A DNA stretch of 64,000 nucleotides from Micromonospora pattaloongensis. Lineage in GTDB: Bacteria > Actinomycetota > Actinomycetes > Mycobacteriales > Micromonosporaceae. Location: contig NZ_FNPH01000009.1 in assembly GCF_900107255.1 (NCBI RefSeq), forward strand, positions 112,150-176,149, written 5' to 3'. Both the position numbers and the translations under genes were made by a program. The notes beneath the pieces were generated by a model, which made no database searches, was not told the DNA's origin, and was given only the letters and a program-made list of their open reading frames with translations. Shown here piece by piece: positions 17,264 through 26,684 of this stretch (position 1 is its first letter; each line of letters begins with the position of its first letter).

Positions 17264-18325
17264 GTGTCCATCACCGAGTCACCCGCGAGCGCCGAGCGTT
17301 CCGCGGCGGCCCCGCCCGCGGCCGCACCGCCCGGCCCCCGCGGCTTCCCGCGCGCCGCCGGACTGCTCGCGGCGCTGCTGCTGGTGGCCGCCGTCGTCGT
17401 GCTGAGCCTCGCGATCGGCGCCCGGCACCTGTCACCGATCGACGCGTGGCACGGGCTCGTGGACGAGCACTCCGCCAACTACCCGGTCGTACGGCAGATG
17501 CGGCTCCCCCGCACCCTGCTCGGACTGCTGGTCGGCGCCGCGCTGGGGGTCGCCGGCGCGCTGATGCAGGCGCTGACCCGCAACCCGCTGGCCGACCCCG
17601 GACTGCTGGGCATCAACGCCGGGGCCTCGGCCGCCGTGGTCACCGCGATCTCGCTACTCGGCATCACGTCGCTGACCGGCTACGTGTGGTTCGCGTTCGG
17701 CGGCGCCGCCGCCGTCGCCGTGCTGCTGTGGAGCGTCGGCGGCGGGCGCACCGCCACGCCGGCCCGGCTGGCGCTGGCCGGCACCGCCCTCAACGCCGCC
17801 CTGTTCGCCTACGTCAACGCGGTGCAGCTGCTCGACACCGCCGCGCTCGACCGGATGCGGTTCTGGACAGTCGGCTCCCTGGCCGCGGCCCGGCCGCGGA
17901 CGGTCGTCGAGATCGCCCCCTTCGTCGCCGCCGGCCTGCTGCTCACCGCCGCGCTGGCCCGTCCGTTGAACGCGCTGGCCCTGGGCGACGACGCCGCCCG
18001 CGGGCTCGGCGCCCACCCGACGCGGGTCCGCGCCGGCGCGATCGTCGCGGTGACGCTGCTCTGCGGCGCCGCCACCGCCGCCGCCGGACCGATCGTCTTC
18101 GTCGGCCTGATGGTGCCGCACCTGGTACGCCCCCTCACCGGTCCCGACCTGCGCTGGCTGCTGCCGTACTGCGCGGTGCTCGCGCCGTTGATGCTGCTCG
18201 GCGCCGACGTGCTCGGGCGGGTGCTCGCCCGCCCCTCCGAACTCCAGGTCGGCATCGTCACCGCGGTGCTCGGCGGAGCGTTCTTCGTCGGGATCGTCCG
18301 ACGCGCGAGGCGGGCCGGGGCATGA
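17264..18325 (+). CDS. Ferric-siderophore ABC importer, FecCD permease 1
   Basis: A 353-residue permease with about nine or ten membrane helices. Family motifs are RLPRTLLGLLVGAALGVAGA, LTRNPLADPGLLGINAGA and GPIVFVGLMVPHLVRPLTG. It would form a heterodimer with the next gene product and pass ferri-siderophore delivered by DesE. GTG 17264 with GGAG just upstream is the likely start. Its stop overlaps the ATG of the second permease. Control by the shared iron box is expected. Confidence 0.93.
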   Translation: MSITESPASAERSAAAPPAAAPPGPRGFPRAAGLLAALLLVAAVVVLSLAIGARHLSPIDAWHGLVDEHSANYPVVRQMRLPRTLLGLLVGAALGVAGALMQALTRNPLADPGLLGINAGASAAVVTAISLLGITSLTGYVWFAFGGAAAVAVLLWSVGGGRTATPARLALAGTALNAALFAYVNAVQLLDTAALDRMRFWTVGSLAAARPRTVVEIAPFVAAGLLLTAALARPLNALALGDDAARGLGAHPTRVRAGAIVAVTLLCGAATAAAGPIVFVGLMVPHLVRPLTGPDLRWLLPYCAVLAPLMLLGADVLGRVLARPSELQVGIVTAVLGGAFFVGIVRRARRAGA

Positions 18326-19359
18326 GGACAGTCGTGCTGCGCACCCCCGGCGGACTCTCGCTGCGGTTCCGGCCCCGGGCGCTGGCCGTGGGCGTGGTGT
18401 GCCTGTTCGTCGCGCTCGCGGTCGCCGTGGTCGCCATCGGCAGCGGCGACTATCCGATGCGCCCCGGCGACGTGCTCCGCACGCTCGGCGGCGCCGGCTC
18501 CGCCGCCGACGCGTTCATCGTCAACCAGGTGCGGCTGCCGCGGGCCGTCACCGCGCTGCTCGCCGGCGCCGCGCTCGGCCTGGCCGGGACGGTCTTCCAG
18601 TCGCTGGTCCGTAACCCGCTGGGCAGCCCCGACATCCTCGGCTTCACCCAGGGCGCCGCGACCGGGGCGCTGGCCGCGATCGTGGTCGTCGGCGGCGGGA
18701 CCACCGCGGTGGCCACCGGCGCGGCGCTCGGCGGGATCGCCACCGGGGCGGGGATCTACGTGCTCGCCTGGCGGCAGGGGGTGCACGGCTACCGGCTCGT
18801 ACTCGTCGGGGTCGGCGTCGCCACGATCCTCACCGGCGTCAACGGCTACCTGCTGACCCGTACCCCGATCACCGACGCCGCCCGCGCCGTGCTGTGGCTG
18901 ACCGGCAGCGTCGACGGGCGCGGCTGGGGCGACGCGACCGTGCTGCTGGTGGCCCTGGCCGGCGCCGCGCCGGTGCTGCTGTTCGGCTGCGGGCGGGCGC
19001 TGCGGGTGCTGGAGATGGGCGACGACGCCGCGCACGGGCTGGGCGTCCGGGTGCAGCCGCTGCGGCTGGTGGTGCTCGCCGCCGCCGTGCTGCTCTCCGC
19101 CGCCGCCGCGGCCGCCACGGGCCCGGTCGCCTTCGTCGCGCTGGCCGCCCCGCAGCTCGCCCGGCGGCTCACCCGCGCACCCGGACCCAACCTGCTGGCC
19201 TCGCTCTGCATGGGCGCCGCCCTGCTGATCGCCGCCGACCTGGCCGGGCAGCGGCTCGTCCCCGGCCACCAACTCCCGGTCGGCGTCATGACCGGCGCGG
19301 TCGGCGGCGCCTACCTGGTGTGGCTGCTCGCCACCGAACGCCGGGCGAGCCGGCTGTGA
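18322..19359 (+). CDS. Ferric-siderophore ABC importer, FecCD permease 2
   Basis: A 345-residue multi-pass permease of the FecCD family, partner of the preceding gene. It has RLPRAVTALLAGAALGLAGT, LVRNPLGSPDILGFTQGAA and GPVAFVALAAPQLARRL. ATG 18322 overlaps the previous stop (ATGA), showing translational coupling. The frame is open upstream but only as a shadow of permease 1. Confidence 0.93.
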   Translation: MRTVVLRTPGGLSLRFRPRALAVGVVCLFVALAVAVVAIGSGDYPMRPGDVLRTLGGAGSAADAFIVNQVRLPRAVTALLAGAALGLAGTVFQSLVRNPLGSPDILGFTQGAATGALAAIVVVGGGTTAVATGAALGGIATGAGIYVLAWRQGVHGYRLVLVGVGVATILTGVNGYLLTRTPITDAARAVLWLTGSVDGRGWGDATVLLVALAGAAPVLLFGCGRALRVLEMGDDAAHGLGVRVQPLRLVVLAAAVLLSAAAAAATGPVAFVALAAPQLARRLTRAPGPNLLASLCMGAALLIAADLAGQRLVPGHQLPVGVMTGAVGGAYLVWLLATERRASRL

Positions 19360-19391
19360 ACACGACATTCACCCGGGACGAAGGACGGACC

Positions 19392-20219
19392 ATGACTCGA
19401 CTGAGCGGCACGGGGCTCACCCTGGCGTACGAACGGCGGACCATCGCCGAGGGGCTGACGGTGGCCATCCCCGACCGGTCCTTCACGGTCATCGTCGGCC
19501 CGAACGCCTGCGGCAAGTCGACGCTGCTGCGGGCGCTGTCGCGCACGCTGAAACCGAAGGCCGGCACCGTGCTGCTCGACGGGCGCGACATCCACGGGCT
19601 GCCCGCCCGCTCCGTCGCCCGCACCCTCGGGCTGCTGCCGCAGTCGTCGATCGCCCCGGACGGCATCACCGTCGCCGACCTGGTCGCCCGCGGCCGGTAC
19701 CCGTACCAGTCGCTGCTGCGGCAGTGGTCGGAGGAGGACGAGCGCGTGGTGCAGGAATCGATGGCGGCCACCGGCGTCGCCGACCTGGCCGGCGCGTACG
19801 TCGACGAGCTCTCCGGCGGCCAGCGCCAGCGGGTCTGGATCGCGATGGCGCTGGCCCAGCAGACACCGCTGCTGCTGCTCGACGAGCCGACGACGTACCT
19901 GGACATCGCCCACCAGATCGAGATCCTCGAACTGTGCGACCGCCTGCACCGCGAGCAGGGCCGCACCCTCGTCGCCGTGCTGCACGACCTCAACCACGCG
20001 GCCCGGTACGCCACCCACCTGATCGCGATGCGCGCCGGTCGGATCGTCGCCGAGGGCGAGCCCGGCGAGATCGTCACCGCCGAGCTGATCGAGGAGGTCT
20101 TCGGCCTGCCCTGCCGCGTCATCGACGACCCCGAGACCGGCACCCCCCTGGTCGTCCCCGCCGCCCCCGGCCGGCGACCGCCCTCCCCCGTCGATCAGGG
20201 GCTCGTGCACACGGCCTGA
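19392..20219 (+). CDS. Ferric-siderophore ABC importer, ATPase
   Basis: A 275-residue FepC/FecE-type ATPase that powers the importer. Walker A is GPNACGKST (residues about 36-44), the signature is LSGGQRQR, Walker B is LLLLDEPTTYLD and the switch His is in VLHDLNH. ATG 19392 follows GGACGG in the 32-base gap after permease 2. The Pro-rich tail after residue 255 is probably disordered. The gene ends the rightward iron-uptake operon. Confidence 0.94.
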   Translation: MTRLSGTGLTLAYERRTIAEGLTVAIPDRSFTVIVGPNACGKSTLLRALSRTLKPKAGTVLLDGRDIHGLPARSVARTLGLLPQSSIAPDGITVADLVARGRYPYQSLLRQWSEEDERVVQESMAATGVADLAGAYVDELSGGQRQRVWIAMALAQQTPLLLLDEPTTYLDIAHQIEILELCDRLHREQGRTLVAVLHDLNHAARYATHLIAMRAGRIVAEGEPGEIVTAELIEEVFGLPCRVIDDPETGTPLVVPAAPGRRPPSPVDQGLVHTA

Positions 20220-20261
20220 ACCGGCCGCCGGCTCCCCCGCTCCAACGACCACTCGACGGGC

Positions 20262-21224
20262 TCAGCCGGTCACGGGCACCCGGCGGGCGAGGATGGCCAG
20301 GGTTTCCCGGCGTACGTCGTCGGCCTCGTGGACCAGGCGGCGGTGGGCGAAGCGGACCACCAGGATGCCGACGGTCGCCAGCAGCGCGTCCCGGCGCAGG
20401 TCGATCTCCCGCTGGCGCGGGTCGCCGTGCGTGGCGGCGCCGTCGAGTTCGATGTCGACCCGTTCCCGCTCGGCGAACAGGTCGAGGTACATCGTGCGCC
20501 GCCCGACGCGCACCCGTGTCTGATGGCGGAACGTCGGCATCCCCGGGCCGGTGAAGACGTGCTCGTGTCCCCAGATCTCCAGCGGGCTGCGGCAGCCTTC
20601 GGCGAGCCGCGCGAGCAGCGTGCGAAGCGCTGCCCGGTCCTCCAGTCTCGGCAGGGTCCCCAGCGCCGCCGCCAGCCGCTCGGGCGTGGTCAGCCGATCG
20701 TTGACCGCCCGGATCACCGGTGCCCGCCGCTCGCTGCGCGGCAGCATCGGCCACGAGTCGACCAAGGCCTGTTCGAGGCGGGTCACGGTCAGATCCCGCC
20801 GGACCACCACGTGCGGCGGCTCGAGGGTGAGATCCCGGCGCCGGTGCACGGCCACCCCGGGGCGGCTGCGGATGCCGGCGCCGGCCGGCGCGCTCAGGTG
20901 CAGCAGGTCGCCGGTCGCCTGCCGGCGCAGCCCCCATACCGCGAGCGCGCTGAGGTGACTGAGCGCGCCACGCCCCGCGGCCCAGGCGCACGCCGCACGG
21001 TGGCCCAGGGCTGGGTCGAGTCGGCTGACAGCCGGGGTGCCCCGGGGTTCTCCCGGTCGATCGTCGAGCAGGCGTGCCGCCGCGAACACCTCGGGCAGCA
21101 CCCGCACCAGATCGCCGCTGTCGCACGCCCGCTGCAGCGTCCACTCCGGCACCACCTGCTCGGCCGTCGCCCGGGTCACCAGCCCGCCGCCCCGCTCCAC
21201 CAACTCCCGAAGCACCGAGTTCAC
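20262..21224 (-). CDS. DUF559 protein with AbiEi-like N-terminus
   Basis: A 320-residue protein. The N-terminal part (ELVERGGGLVTRATAEQVVP, then LQRACDSGDLVRVLPEVFAA) resembles the winged-helix region of AbiEi-type antitoxins. The C-terminal 90 residues (MYLDLFAERERVDIELDGAATHGDPRQREIDLRRDALLA in two adjoining blocks) are the DUF559 restriction-endonuclease-like fold, keeping an acidic D/E-x-D set. Such fusions are very common single genes in actinomycetes and their role is unknown. GTG 21224 is my start; a TTG 36 bases upstream is possible. No toxin gene adjoins it. Confidence 0.8.
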   Translation of the reverse strand: MNSVLRELVERGGGLVTRATAEQVVPEWTLQRACDSGDLVRVLPEVFAAARLLDDRPGEPRGTPAVSRLDPALGHRAACAWAAGRGALSHLSALAVWGLRRQATGDLLHLSAPAGAGIRSRPGVAVHRRRDLTLEPPHVVVRRDLTVTRLEQALVDSWPMLPRSERRAPVIRAVNDRLTTPERLAAALGTLPRLEDRAALRTLLARLAEGCRSPLEIWGHEHVFTGPGMPTFRHQTRVRVGRRTMYLDLFAERERVDIELDGAATHGDPRQREIDLRRDALLATVGILVVRFAHRRLVHEADDVRRETLAILARRVPVTG

Positions 21225-21328
21225 GCCGCCGACCCTGTCGCCCGACCCGCCATCCCGCAACGGCGCCGGCCCTCACCTGTGGACAGCCGTCCCGCTGTGG
21301 ACGTGTCCCGTCACTGGCTCGCCGTCTG

Positions 21329-22033
21329 CTATGGAAACCTCGATCGTTGGCGGCTGGGCTGGCTTGTCGTCGGCGTGTCGAGTCGCTCGCCCGTCAACGA
21401 CCATGAGTGGCCGAAGAGGAGGCGGAAGTCGGTCACGGCCAGCGTCAGCCAGGGGCGTCGATCGGCGAGGTAGCCCAGCGGGCCGCCGGGGTCGGGTCGC
21501 CAGCGAACCGCGCCGCCGTGCAGCACGGCGTCACCGCGCACCGGCGTGGTGAGCACCCGATCTTTGCGCGCCTGCGTCACGGAGAACGCGAACGGCCACC
21601 GCCCCGGAAGCCGCCACCGCGTCGAGATCTCGGCCGAGGCCAGCGGCGCGCCGTCGGCGGCGGTCGCCGCGACCGAGGTCGGCAGCGACTCCGGGAACTC
21701 GAAGGCTGCGCGCTCCTTCGGTATCCCCCACAACTCACGGCCGCCGGCCCGCGACGCGTCGCTATCCACCCAGATGTCGAGGATGCTCACCCGCGGCCGC
21801 ACCCCGACGCGCACCAGCACCGCGGAGAGCAGCTCGTGGTAGTGCAGCACACCGCCGGGCTCGTACCGCACCCATGCCGTGCCCACCACGGCGCGGCCGC
21901 CGATCAGGATCGGCCGCGCGCGCTCGACCAATCGGGGTGGGAGCGCGGGCAGCCGCGCCGCCGGCACGAGCCACACCGACAGGTACATCCGGCCCCGCAG
22001 GTGCCACGGCTCCGGCGGGTAGCTGACCGTCAT
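21329..22033 (-). CDS. Acetoacetate decarboxylase-like protein
   Basis: A 234-residue protein with the acetoacetate-decarboxylase beta-barrel layout: LVPAARLPALPPRL near residue 25, VGTAWVRYEPGGVLHYHELL, the block DSDASRAGGRELWGIPKE and FGHSWSLTG at the end. The WGIPKERAAFEF segment is typical of this superfamily in actinomycetes. Whether the Schiff-base lysine acts here is uncertain (the Lys of GIPKE is the obvious candidate). ATG 22033 begins MTVSYPPEPW. Substrate unknown. Confidence 0.75.
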   Translation of the reverse strand: MTVSYPPEPWHLRGRMYLSVWLVPAARLPALPPRLVERARPILIGGRAVVGTAWVRYEPGGVLHYHELLSAVLVRVGVRPRVSILDIWVDSDASRAGGRELWGIPKERAAFEFPESLPTSVAATAADGAPLASAEISTRWRLPGRWPFAFSVTQARKDRVLTTPVRGDAVLHGGAVRWRPDPGGPLGYLADRRPWLTLAVTDFRLLFGHSWSLTGERLDTPTTSQPSRQRSRFP

Positions 22034-22171
22034 TGCCCGACAGTACGGCGTGACACCGACCGCCCGCGCCACGGCGCAGGCGATCAGCCCGTCAGCCGGG
22101 TCGGCCGCCCGGCTTTCCCGCTGCGCGGGCGTGCCGACCGCGACCGCGAGCATGCTCCGCGGAGCCGTACG

Positions 22172-22210
22172 CGCCGTCGCGCGCCCTGACCGGCAGGGCG
22201 CGCGACGGCG
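22172..22210 (-). terminator. Hairpin after the M20 amidohydrolase gene
   Basis: A perfect 17-bp GC stem (22172-22188 with 22194-22210) and a 5-base loop, 18 bases beyond the stop codon of the leftward amidohydrolase gene. There is no T-run. Confidence 0.7.
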
Positions 22211-22227
22211 GCCCGGATGGTGAGCGG

Positions 22228-23976
22228 CTATTCCAGCGGGGGCAGGTTCTGCGGCGGCAGCGCCGGCCCGAGATCCGGAGCGGTCTCCGTCGACACGACC
22301 CGCCGCGGCGGCCACTTCACGCCCCGCGGCGGCCACTTCTGACCGGTCCGCTCGAGGAACCATTTCGGCGGCTCGTAGAGCGGGAGTTCGTAGTTGTCCG
22401 GCAGCAGGCTCTTCCACTTGATCTTCGAGGTGCGCCGGTGGAACTCCTCCTTCATCTCCGCCACGACCGTCGGTTGGGTCAGCAGGTCGACGGTGGTGGC
22501 GGCGAGGTACTTGGCGGCGATCACCGTCGCCACGTGCCCGGAGTGAGCGGCCGCGGTGGCGGTGTGATGCCACGAGTGGTTCTTCGTGCCGGCGGGCTGA
22601 TGCGCCGTGCCCATCGAGATGGTCGGCACCTGCCAGCTGATGTCGGCGACATCGGTCGAGCCGCCGCCCATGAACACCGCCGCCGGCGGCGTCAGCGGGC
22701 TGATCTTTTCGGAGAACCCGGTCTCCTCGGCCCCGTTGGAGCGCTGCAGCTCCCGGCCGAAGCCGTGGTCGGCCGCGCTGAACGTCGGCGCGCCGATCTG
22801 GGTCATGTTGGCGTGCATCAGCTCCGCGCCGCGCTTGTTGCCCAGGGTGTTCCACACGCCGGCCATCATGCGGTGCTGCATCCGCGTGCCGGTGGCCATC
22901 GCGGCCGCCTCGGCGCACCGGACGATCCGGTCCATCAGGATCTTGGCGCGGGTGGGGCTGCCCTCGCGGGCGAAGTACCAGATGCTCGACAGCGTGGGGA
23001 AGACGTTCGGCGCCTGACCGGTCTGCCGGATGGCGTAGTGCACCCGCGCCGTGTGGGCCTGGTGGCTCTCCCTCAGGTACTCGGTCAGCATCGACATCGC
23101 CGAGACGGCGTCCTGGGTCGCCCGCGTCGCCAGCGGCGCGCCGCCGTGCCCGTCGGTGCCGAGGAAGTGGAAGGAGTAGCTGTACATGGCGTTGCTGGAC
23201 CCCCAGCTGGTGCTGTTGCCGCTGCTGGGATGCCAGTCGACGAAGGCGTCGAGCCCGCGGTAGACCCCGGCCTTGACGGCCACCGACTTGCCGACCAGTT
23301 GCTCCTCCGCGGTCGAGCCGAAGAACTTGATGGTCCCGTCGAGGTTGCGGGCGCGCATCGCCGCTGCCGTGGCCGCCGCGGCTCCCGCCGCCGCGGCGCC
23401 GAGCGCGTTGTGTCCGCAGCCGTGGCCGAATCCGTACGTCGGCGCGTACGGATCGTGGTTGTAGACCAGCGGCGAGTGCCGGGGGTTCCCCTTTTCCTGC
23501 GACAGGCCCGGCAGCGCGTCGTACTCGCCGCTGAAGCCGATCACCGGTTTGCCGGTGCCGTTGCTGAACGTGGCGACGAAGGCGGTGGGCATTCCGCCGG
23601 CGCCCCATTCGATTGTGAATCCGTTGGCCTTCAGATACTGCGCCTCGGCCCACGACGAGTTCCACTCCGCCAACGACGGCTCGGCGAACTCCCAGATGCG
23701 GTCGTTCAGTCCGACGATGCCCTCGGAGTTCCGGTCGATCCAGGCGATGGCGGCGTCCTTGGCCTGGGAATCGACGGCGAGGTTCGCGGGTGGCTCGTAG
23801 TTGACCGGGTCGGCGGGCTGCGTCGCGGGGTCGAGCGCGAGGTCGGACGCGGCGGCCATCGCCGGATCGGCGGTGAGGACGGGGGCGACGGCCAGCGAGG
23901 CGCCGGCCGCGCCGAGCAGCGCGAGCATGTCGCGCCGGCTCACTCCGGACGAGTCGAGATGGTCGGTTTCACACAC
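22228..23976 (-). CDS. Tat-exported M20-family amidohydrolase
   Basis: A 582-residue metal-dependent amidohydrolase of the M20D type (AbgB/aminoacylase-like), which removes acyl or aryl groups from amino acids. The N-terminus carries a Tat signal (SRRDMLALLGAAGASLAVAP). Metal and catalytic motifs are GEYDALPGL, GHGCGHNALG, GSTAEEQLVGK (catalytic Glu), DWHP and SMGTAHQPAG. At about 580 residues it is longer than usual; the extra C-terminus has a short repeat, KWPPRG then KWPPRR. GTG 23976 is set by AAGGAG upstream. Substrate is unknown; export suggests extracellular amides. Confidence 0.88.
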   Translation of the reverse strand: MCETDHLDSSGVSRRDMLALLGAAGASLAVAPVLTADPAMAAASDLALDPATQPADPVNYEPPANLAVDSQAKDAAIAWIDRNSEGIVGLNDRIWEFAEPSLAEWNSSWAEAQYLKANGFTIEWGAGGMPTAFVATFSNGTGKPVIGFSGEYDALPGLSQEKGNPRHSPLVYNHDPYAPTYGFGHGCGHNALGAAAAGAAAATAAAMRARNLDGTIKFFGSTAEEQLVGKSVAVKAGVYRGLDAFVDWHPSSGNSTSWGSSNAMYSYSFHFLGTDGHGGAPLATRATQDAVSAMSMLTEYLRESHQAHTARVHYAIRQTGQAPNVFPTLSSIWYFAREGSPTRAKILMDRIVRCAEAAAMATGTRMQHRMMAGVWNTLGNKRGAELMHANMTQIGAPTFSAADHGFGRELQRSNGAEETGFSEKISPLTPPAAVFMGGGSTDVADISWQVPTISMGTAHQPAGTKNHSWHHTATAAAHSGHVATVIAAKYLAATTVDLLTQPTVVAEMKEEFHRRTSKIKWKSLLPDNYELPLYEPPKWFLERTGQKWPPRGVKWPPRRVVSTETAPDLGPALPPQNLPPLE

Positions 23977-24278
23977 GGACGACTCTCCTTGGCTAGGGGG
24001 TGGCCGGCCGGAGAAAGGGCGGACGGACGGCCGGGGATGCCATGAAGAGAAAGCGATGTGACGGAAGTGCCGCGTCATTCGGCGCGGCAGCGGGAAAAGC
24101 CCGCTCCGTGCGGGCAGAGGCGTATGCGATCGGCCATTCCGTGGACTGTTCCGCGGCGTCTCCCCAGCGCCGGGTTCGTTTCCGGTAATCAAGAACGGCT
24201 ATGGAGAATGCTCCACACGTCGCAATGCCGTGTCAATGCTTGCCGTGAAGTTAACGCGAAAGAAGGTCGCCGTGACCG
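23977..24278. promoter_or_regulatory. 302-base gene-free region upstream of the amidohydrolase
   Basis: No convincing gene is seen. The part nearest 24180-24270 is less GC-rich. On the minus strand TTGACA (24236-24231) could be a -35 element, with only a weak GAGCAT 17 bases further on, about 230 bases before the GTG start. TGGAG/CTCCA (24202-24215) is a short inverted repeat over that spot. A promoter for the amidohydrolase is likely but its position is uncertain. Confidence 0.4.
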
Positions 24279-25262
24279 CTACCCGGCGGGCTGTGCGTCG
24301 GCGCCCCGCTGCCGGGCCCGTTTGATCTCGTACAGGCGCTGGTCGGCGCGGATCATCAGCGCCTCCAACGTCGCGCCGTCGACGGGGGCCGTCGCCGTGC
24401 CCGCGCTCGTGCCGATCCGACCCCGCAGCGCGGCCACCACCCGCTCGGCCGCCGCGGCCGACGCGACCCGGTCCGCGCCGGGCAGCACGATCAGGAACTC
24501 GTCGCCGCCGAGGCGCGCGACGATGTCGCCGGGGCGTAGCACCCGGCGCATCGCGCTCACCGACCAGCGCAGCAACTCGTCACCGGCGGCGTGGCCGGAC
24601 CGGTCGTTCACCTGCTTGAAGCCGTCGAAGTCGAGGCAGACCACCGACAGCGGGAACGCGACGGAGTCGGCCAGCTCGGCCACGCCGCGTCGGTTGAGCG
24701 CCCCGGTGAGCGGATCGATCCGCGCCATCGCGCGCAGTTCGGCGCGCTGCCGCAGCACGAGTCGCGCCTGCGCGACACAGGTCGTCACGACCACCAGCCC
24801 GCCGCTGACGAACAGGAAGACGAAGCCCGGTCGGGGCGGGTCACCGAGCGCCGCCACCGTCAGGTACGCGCCCATCATCAGCCCCTGCAGGTAGATCTGG
24901 TGACGAGGGGGCGCGGTGACCGCGACCGACACCATCGGGGGCAGGAATCCCATGACGGTCGGCGCGTCGGCGCCACCGTCGAGGTACGCGCCGACCGCGA
25001 TCAGCAACACCGATGTCACGGTCAGCGCGACCATCACGACCCGGCGGGCGCGGGTGGTGGCGGCCAGGCGGCGGGCGAGGAAGACGAGGTACGCCCCGAG
25101 GGCGGTGCCGATGAGGTACAGCACGAGCATCGTGGGGCGGTTCGGCGCGGACCAGGTGCCGACGCAGTAGACGCACGCGATCGCGAAGCTGACGACCGTC
25201 AGGACCCCGACGAGCAGCAGTCGGTTGCCGCGCACGGGACGCGCGTCGCTCGCAGCACTCAC
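24279..25262 (-). CDS. Membrane diguanylate cyclase (GGDEF)
   Basis: A 327-residue protein that should make cyclic di-GMP. The first 160 residues hold about five or six membrane helices with no recognised sensory domain. The GGDEF domain (about 165-320) keeps [29 protein letters not shown] (metal Asp) and an intact RLGGDEF near residue 250. RPGD five residues before it is a complete RxxD inhibitory site, so product feedback is expected. GTG 25262 is the chosen start ([10 protein letters not shown]), though the ribosome site is weak. It is divergent from an MCP gene, 135 bases away. Confidence 0.9.
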   Translation of the reverse strand: MSAASDARPVRGNRLLLVGVLTVVSFAIACVYCVGTWSAPNRPTMLVLYLIGTALGAYLVFLARRLAATTRARRVVMVALTVTSVLLIAVGAYLDGGADAPTVMGFLPPMVSVAVTAPPRHQIYLQGLMMGAYLTVAALGDPPRPGFVFLFVSGGLVVVTTCVAQARLVLRQRAELRAMARIDPLTGALNRRGVAELADSVAFPLSVVCLDFDGFKQVNDRSGHAAGDELLRWSVSAMRRVLRPGDIVARLGGDEFLIVLPGADRVASAAAAERVVAALRGRIGTSAGTATAPVDGATLEALMIRADQRLYEIKRARQRGADAQPAG

Positions 25263-25397
25263 ATGATCGCCGATCGGCACCGGGGCGGGACAGCTGAGAC
25301 GAACGGCGGCGCCCACCACCGCCGCCGATGTCGATCCACAACATCTCATCTCCGCGCGGTCGCGGTCGATGTGCTCCGGCAGGAGGTACCACGACCG

Positions 25398-26582
25398 ATG
25401 ATGACCTTGCTGGAGAAGCTGCCGACGAAGCTGCGTACCGTGCTGGCACAGCTCTGTGCGATCGGCGCCGTCGTGGCGCTGGCGGTGCTGGCCCGCTCGG
25501 CCGCGGCCGACGCCGCGGCGCAACTGCCGGCCGGATCCACCCGGGACCGCCTCGAGTTCCTCGCGTCGGCCGCGCTCTGGATCCCCGTGACGCTCGTCCC
25601 GCTCGGGCTGCTCTTCCAGGCCTCGGTCTGGCTGACGATCGTGCGCGGGCTGCGGCTCTGCGAGGCCGTGATCACGAGGGCGGCGGCGGGCGACCTGAGC
25701 GGACGGATGCCGGTGGTCGGCAAGGACGAGCTCGGCAGGATGGCGGTCTCGTTCAACGTCATGATCAGCCAGGTGGCCGAGACGGTGACCGGCATCCGGA
25801 CCGCCGCCGACGAGGTGCTGGCGTCCTCGGCGGGGCTCGAGTCGACCAGCAGCACGCTGGCCCGGGCGGCGGATGCCACGGCTCAGCAGATGGACACCGT
25901 CACGGTCTCGACCCGCGAGGTCACCGGGGACATCGACGACGTCACCGCGCGCACCGACGAGATGCGGTCCGCGATCAACGAGATCGGCGCGAACACCACG
26001 GCGGCGTCCCGGGCGGCCACCGGCGCGGTCGACGGCGCCACCCGGGCCACCGACGACATGGCCCGGCTGCGGGAGTCCAGCCTGCAGATCGGCGAGGTCA
26101 TCCGCACCATCACCGCGATTGCCGAACAGACCAACCTGTTGGCCCTCAACGCCACGATCGAGGCCGCCCGCGCCGGCGAGGCCGGCAAGGGCTTCGCCAT
26201 CGTCGCCGGTGAGGTCAAGGAGCTTGCGCAGGCGACCGCGCGGGCCACCGAGGAGATCACCCGACGCATCGAGGGCATCCAGCAGGACACCGACCGCGCC
26301 GTCGGAATGGTGGCCGGCTTCGCCGAGACCATCGGCGCGATCGCCGACTACCAGAACACCATCTCCGCCGCCGTCGAGCAGCAGTCCGCGACGACCGGGG
26401 CAATCGCTTCCGGCGCCGGGGTCGTCAGCCGCAACACCGCCGCCATCGTGGACGCCATCGGCGCCGCGCGCGGCGCGGCCGACGACGCCCGCGCCGCGGC
26501 CGCCGACACCCGGGCCGCCGCCGGTGATCTGAGCGCCACCGCGGCCCGGCTCACCGAGCTCACGGCGGCGTTCCGGGCCTGA
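25398..26582 (+). CDS. Methyl-accepting chemotaxis protein, short sensor region
   Basis: A 394-residue chemoreceptor. Two membrane helices flank an outer loop of only about 35 residues, too short for a normal ligand domain. A HAMP domain follows (near 75-130, [23 protein letters not shown]), then the MA signalling domain with the hairpin tip [21 protein letters not shown] near residue 245. ATG 25398 is fixed by AGGAGG (25381-25386). It may sense an internal or membrane signal. No che or flagellar genes lie in this window. Confidence 0.92.
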   Translation: MMTLLEKLPTKLRTVLAQLCAIGAVVALAVLARSAAADAAAQLPAGSTRDRLEFLASAALWIPVTLVPLGLLFQASVWLTIVRGLRLCEAVITRAAAGDLSGRMPVVGKDELGRMAVSFNVMISQVAETVTGIRTAADEVLASSAGLESTSSTLARAADATAQQMDTVTVSTREVTGDIDDVTARTDEMRSAINEIGANTTAASRAATGAVDGATRATDDMARLRESSLQIGEVIRTITAIAEQTNLLALNATIEAARAGEAGKGFAIVAGEVKELAQATARATEEITRRIEGIQQDTDRAVGMVAGFAETIGAIADYQNTISAAVEQQSATTGAIASGAGVVSRNTAAIVDAIGAARGAADDARAAAADTRAAAGDLSATAARLTELTAAFRA

Positions 26583-26611
26583 GCCGACGCCGGAACACGT
26601 CGGCGACCGAC

Positions 26612-26643
26612 GCGCGCCGTCCTCGCGCACGAGGGCGGCGCGC
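26612..26643 (+). terminator. Hairpin after the MCP gene
   Basis: A 14-bp stem (26612-26625 with 26630-26643, one T-G wobble) and a CGCA loop, 30 bases after the MCP stop. There is no T-run. Confidence 0.6.
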
Positions 26644-26661
26644 AGTCTTGCCGGGAAAGAT

Positions 26662-26675
26662 TGAACAGTGGTTCA
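26662..26675. promoter_or_regulatory. Candidate TetR operator
   Basis: TGAAC-AGTG-GTTCA, a 5-bp inverted repeat just before the TetR start codon and in a locally less GC-rich patch. Position and form fit autoregulation by the adjoining TetR protein; this is inference. Confidence 0.5.
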
Positions 26676-26684
26676 CTTCTTGGC

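Noticed and set aside
20262..21224. Type IV toxin-antitoxin or abortive infection system
   Set aside because: Only an AbiEi-like N-terminus fused to DUF559 is present and no AbiEii-type toxin gene adjoins it.
21278..21304. Two DnaA-box-like words (TGTGGACAG and TGTGGACGT)
   Set aside because: Only two imperfect copies and no dnaA, dnaN or AT-rich unwinding region; not an origin.
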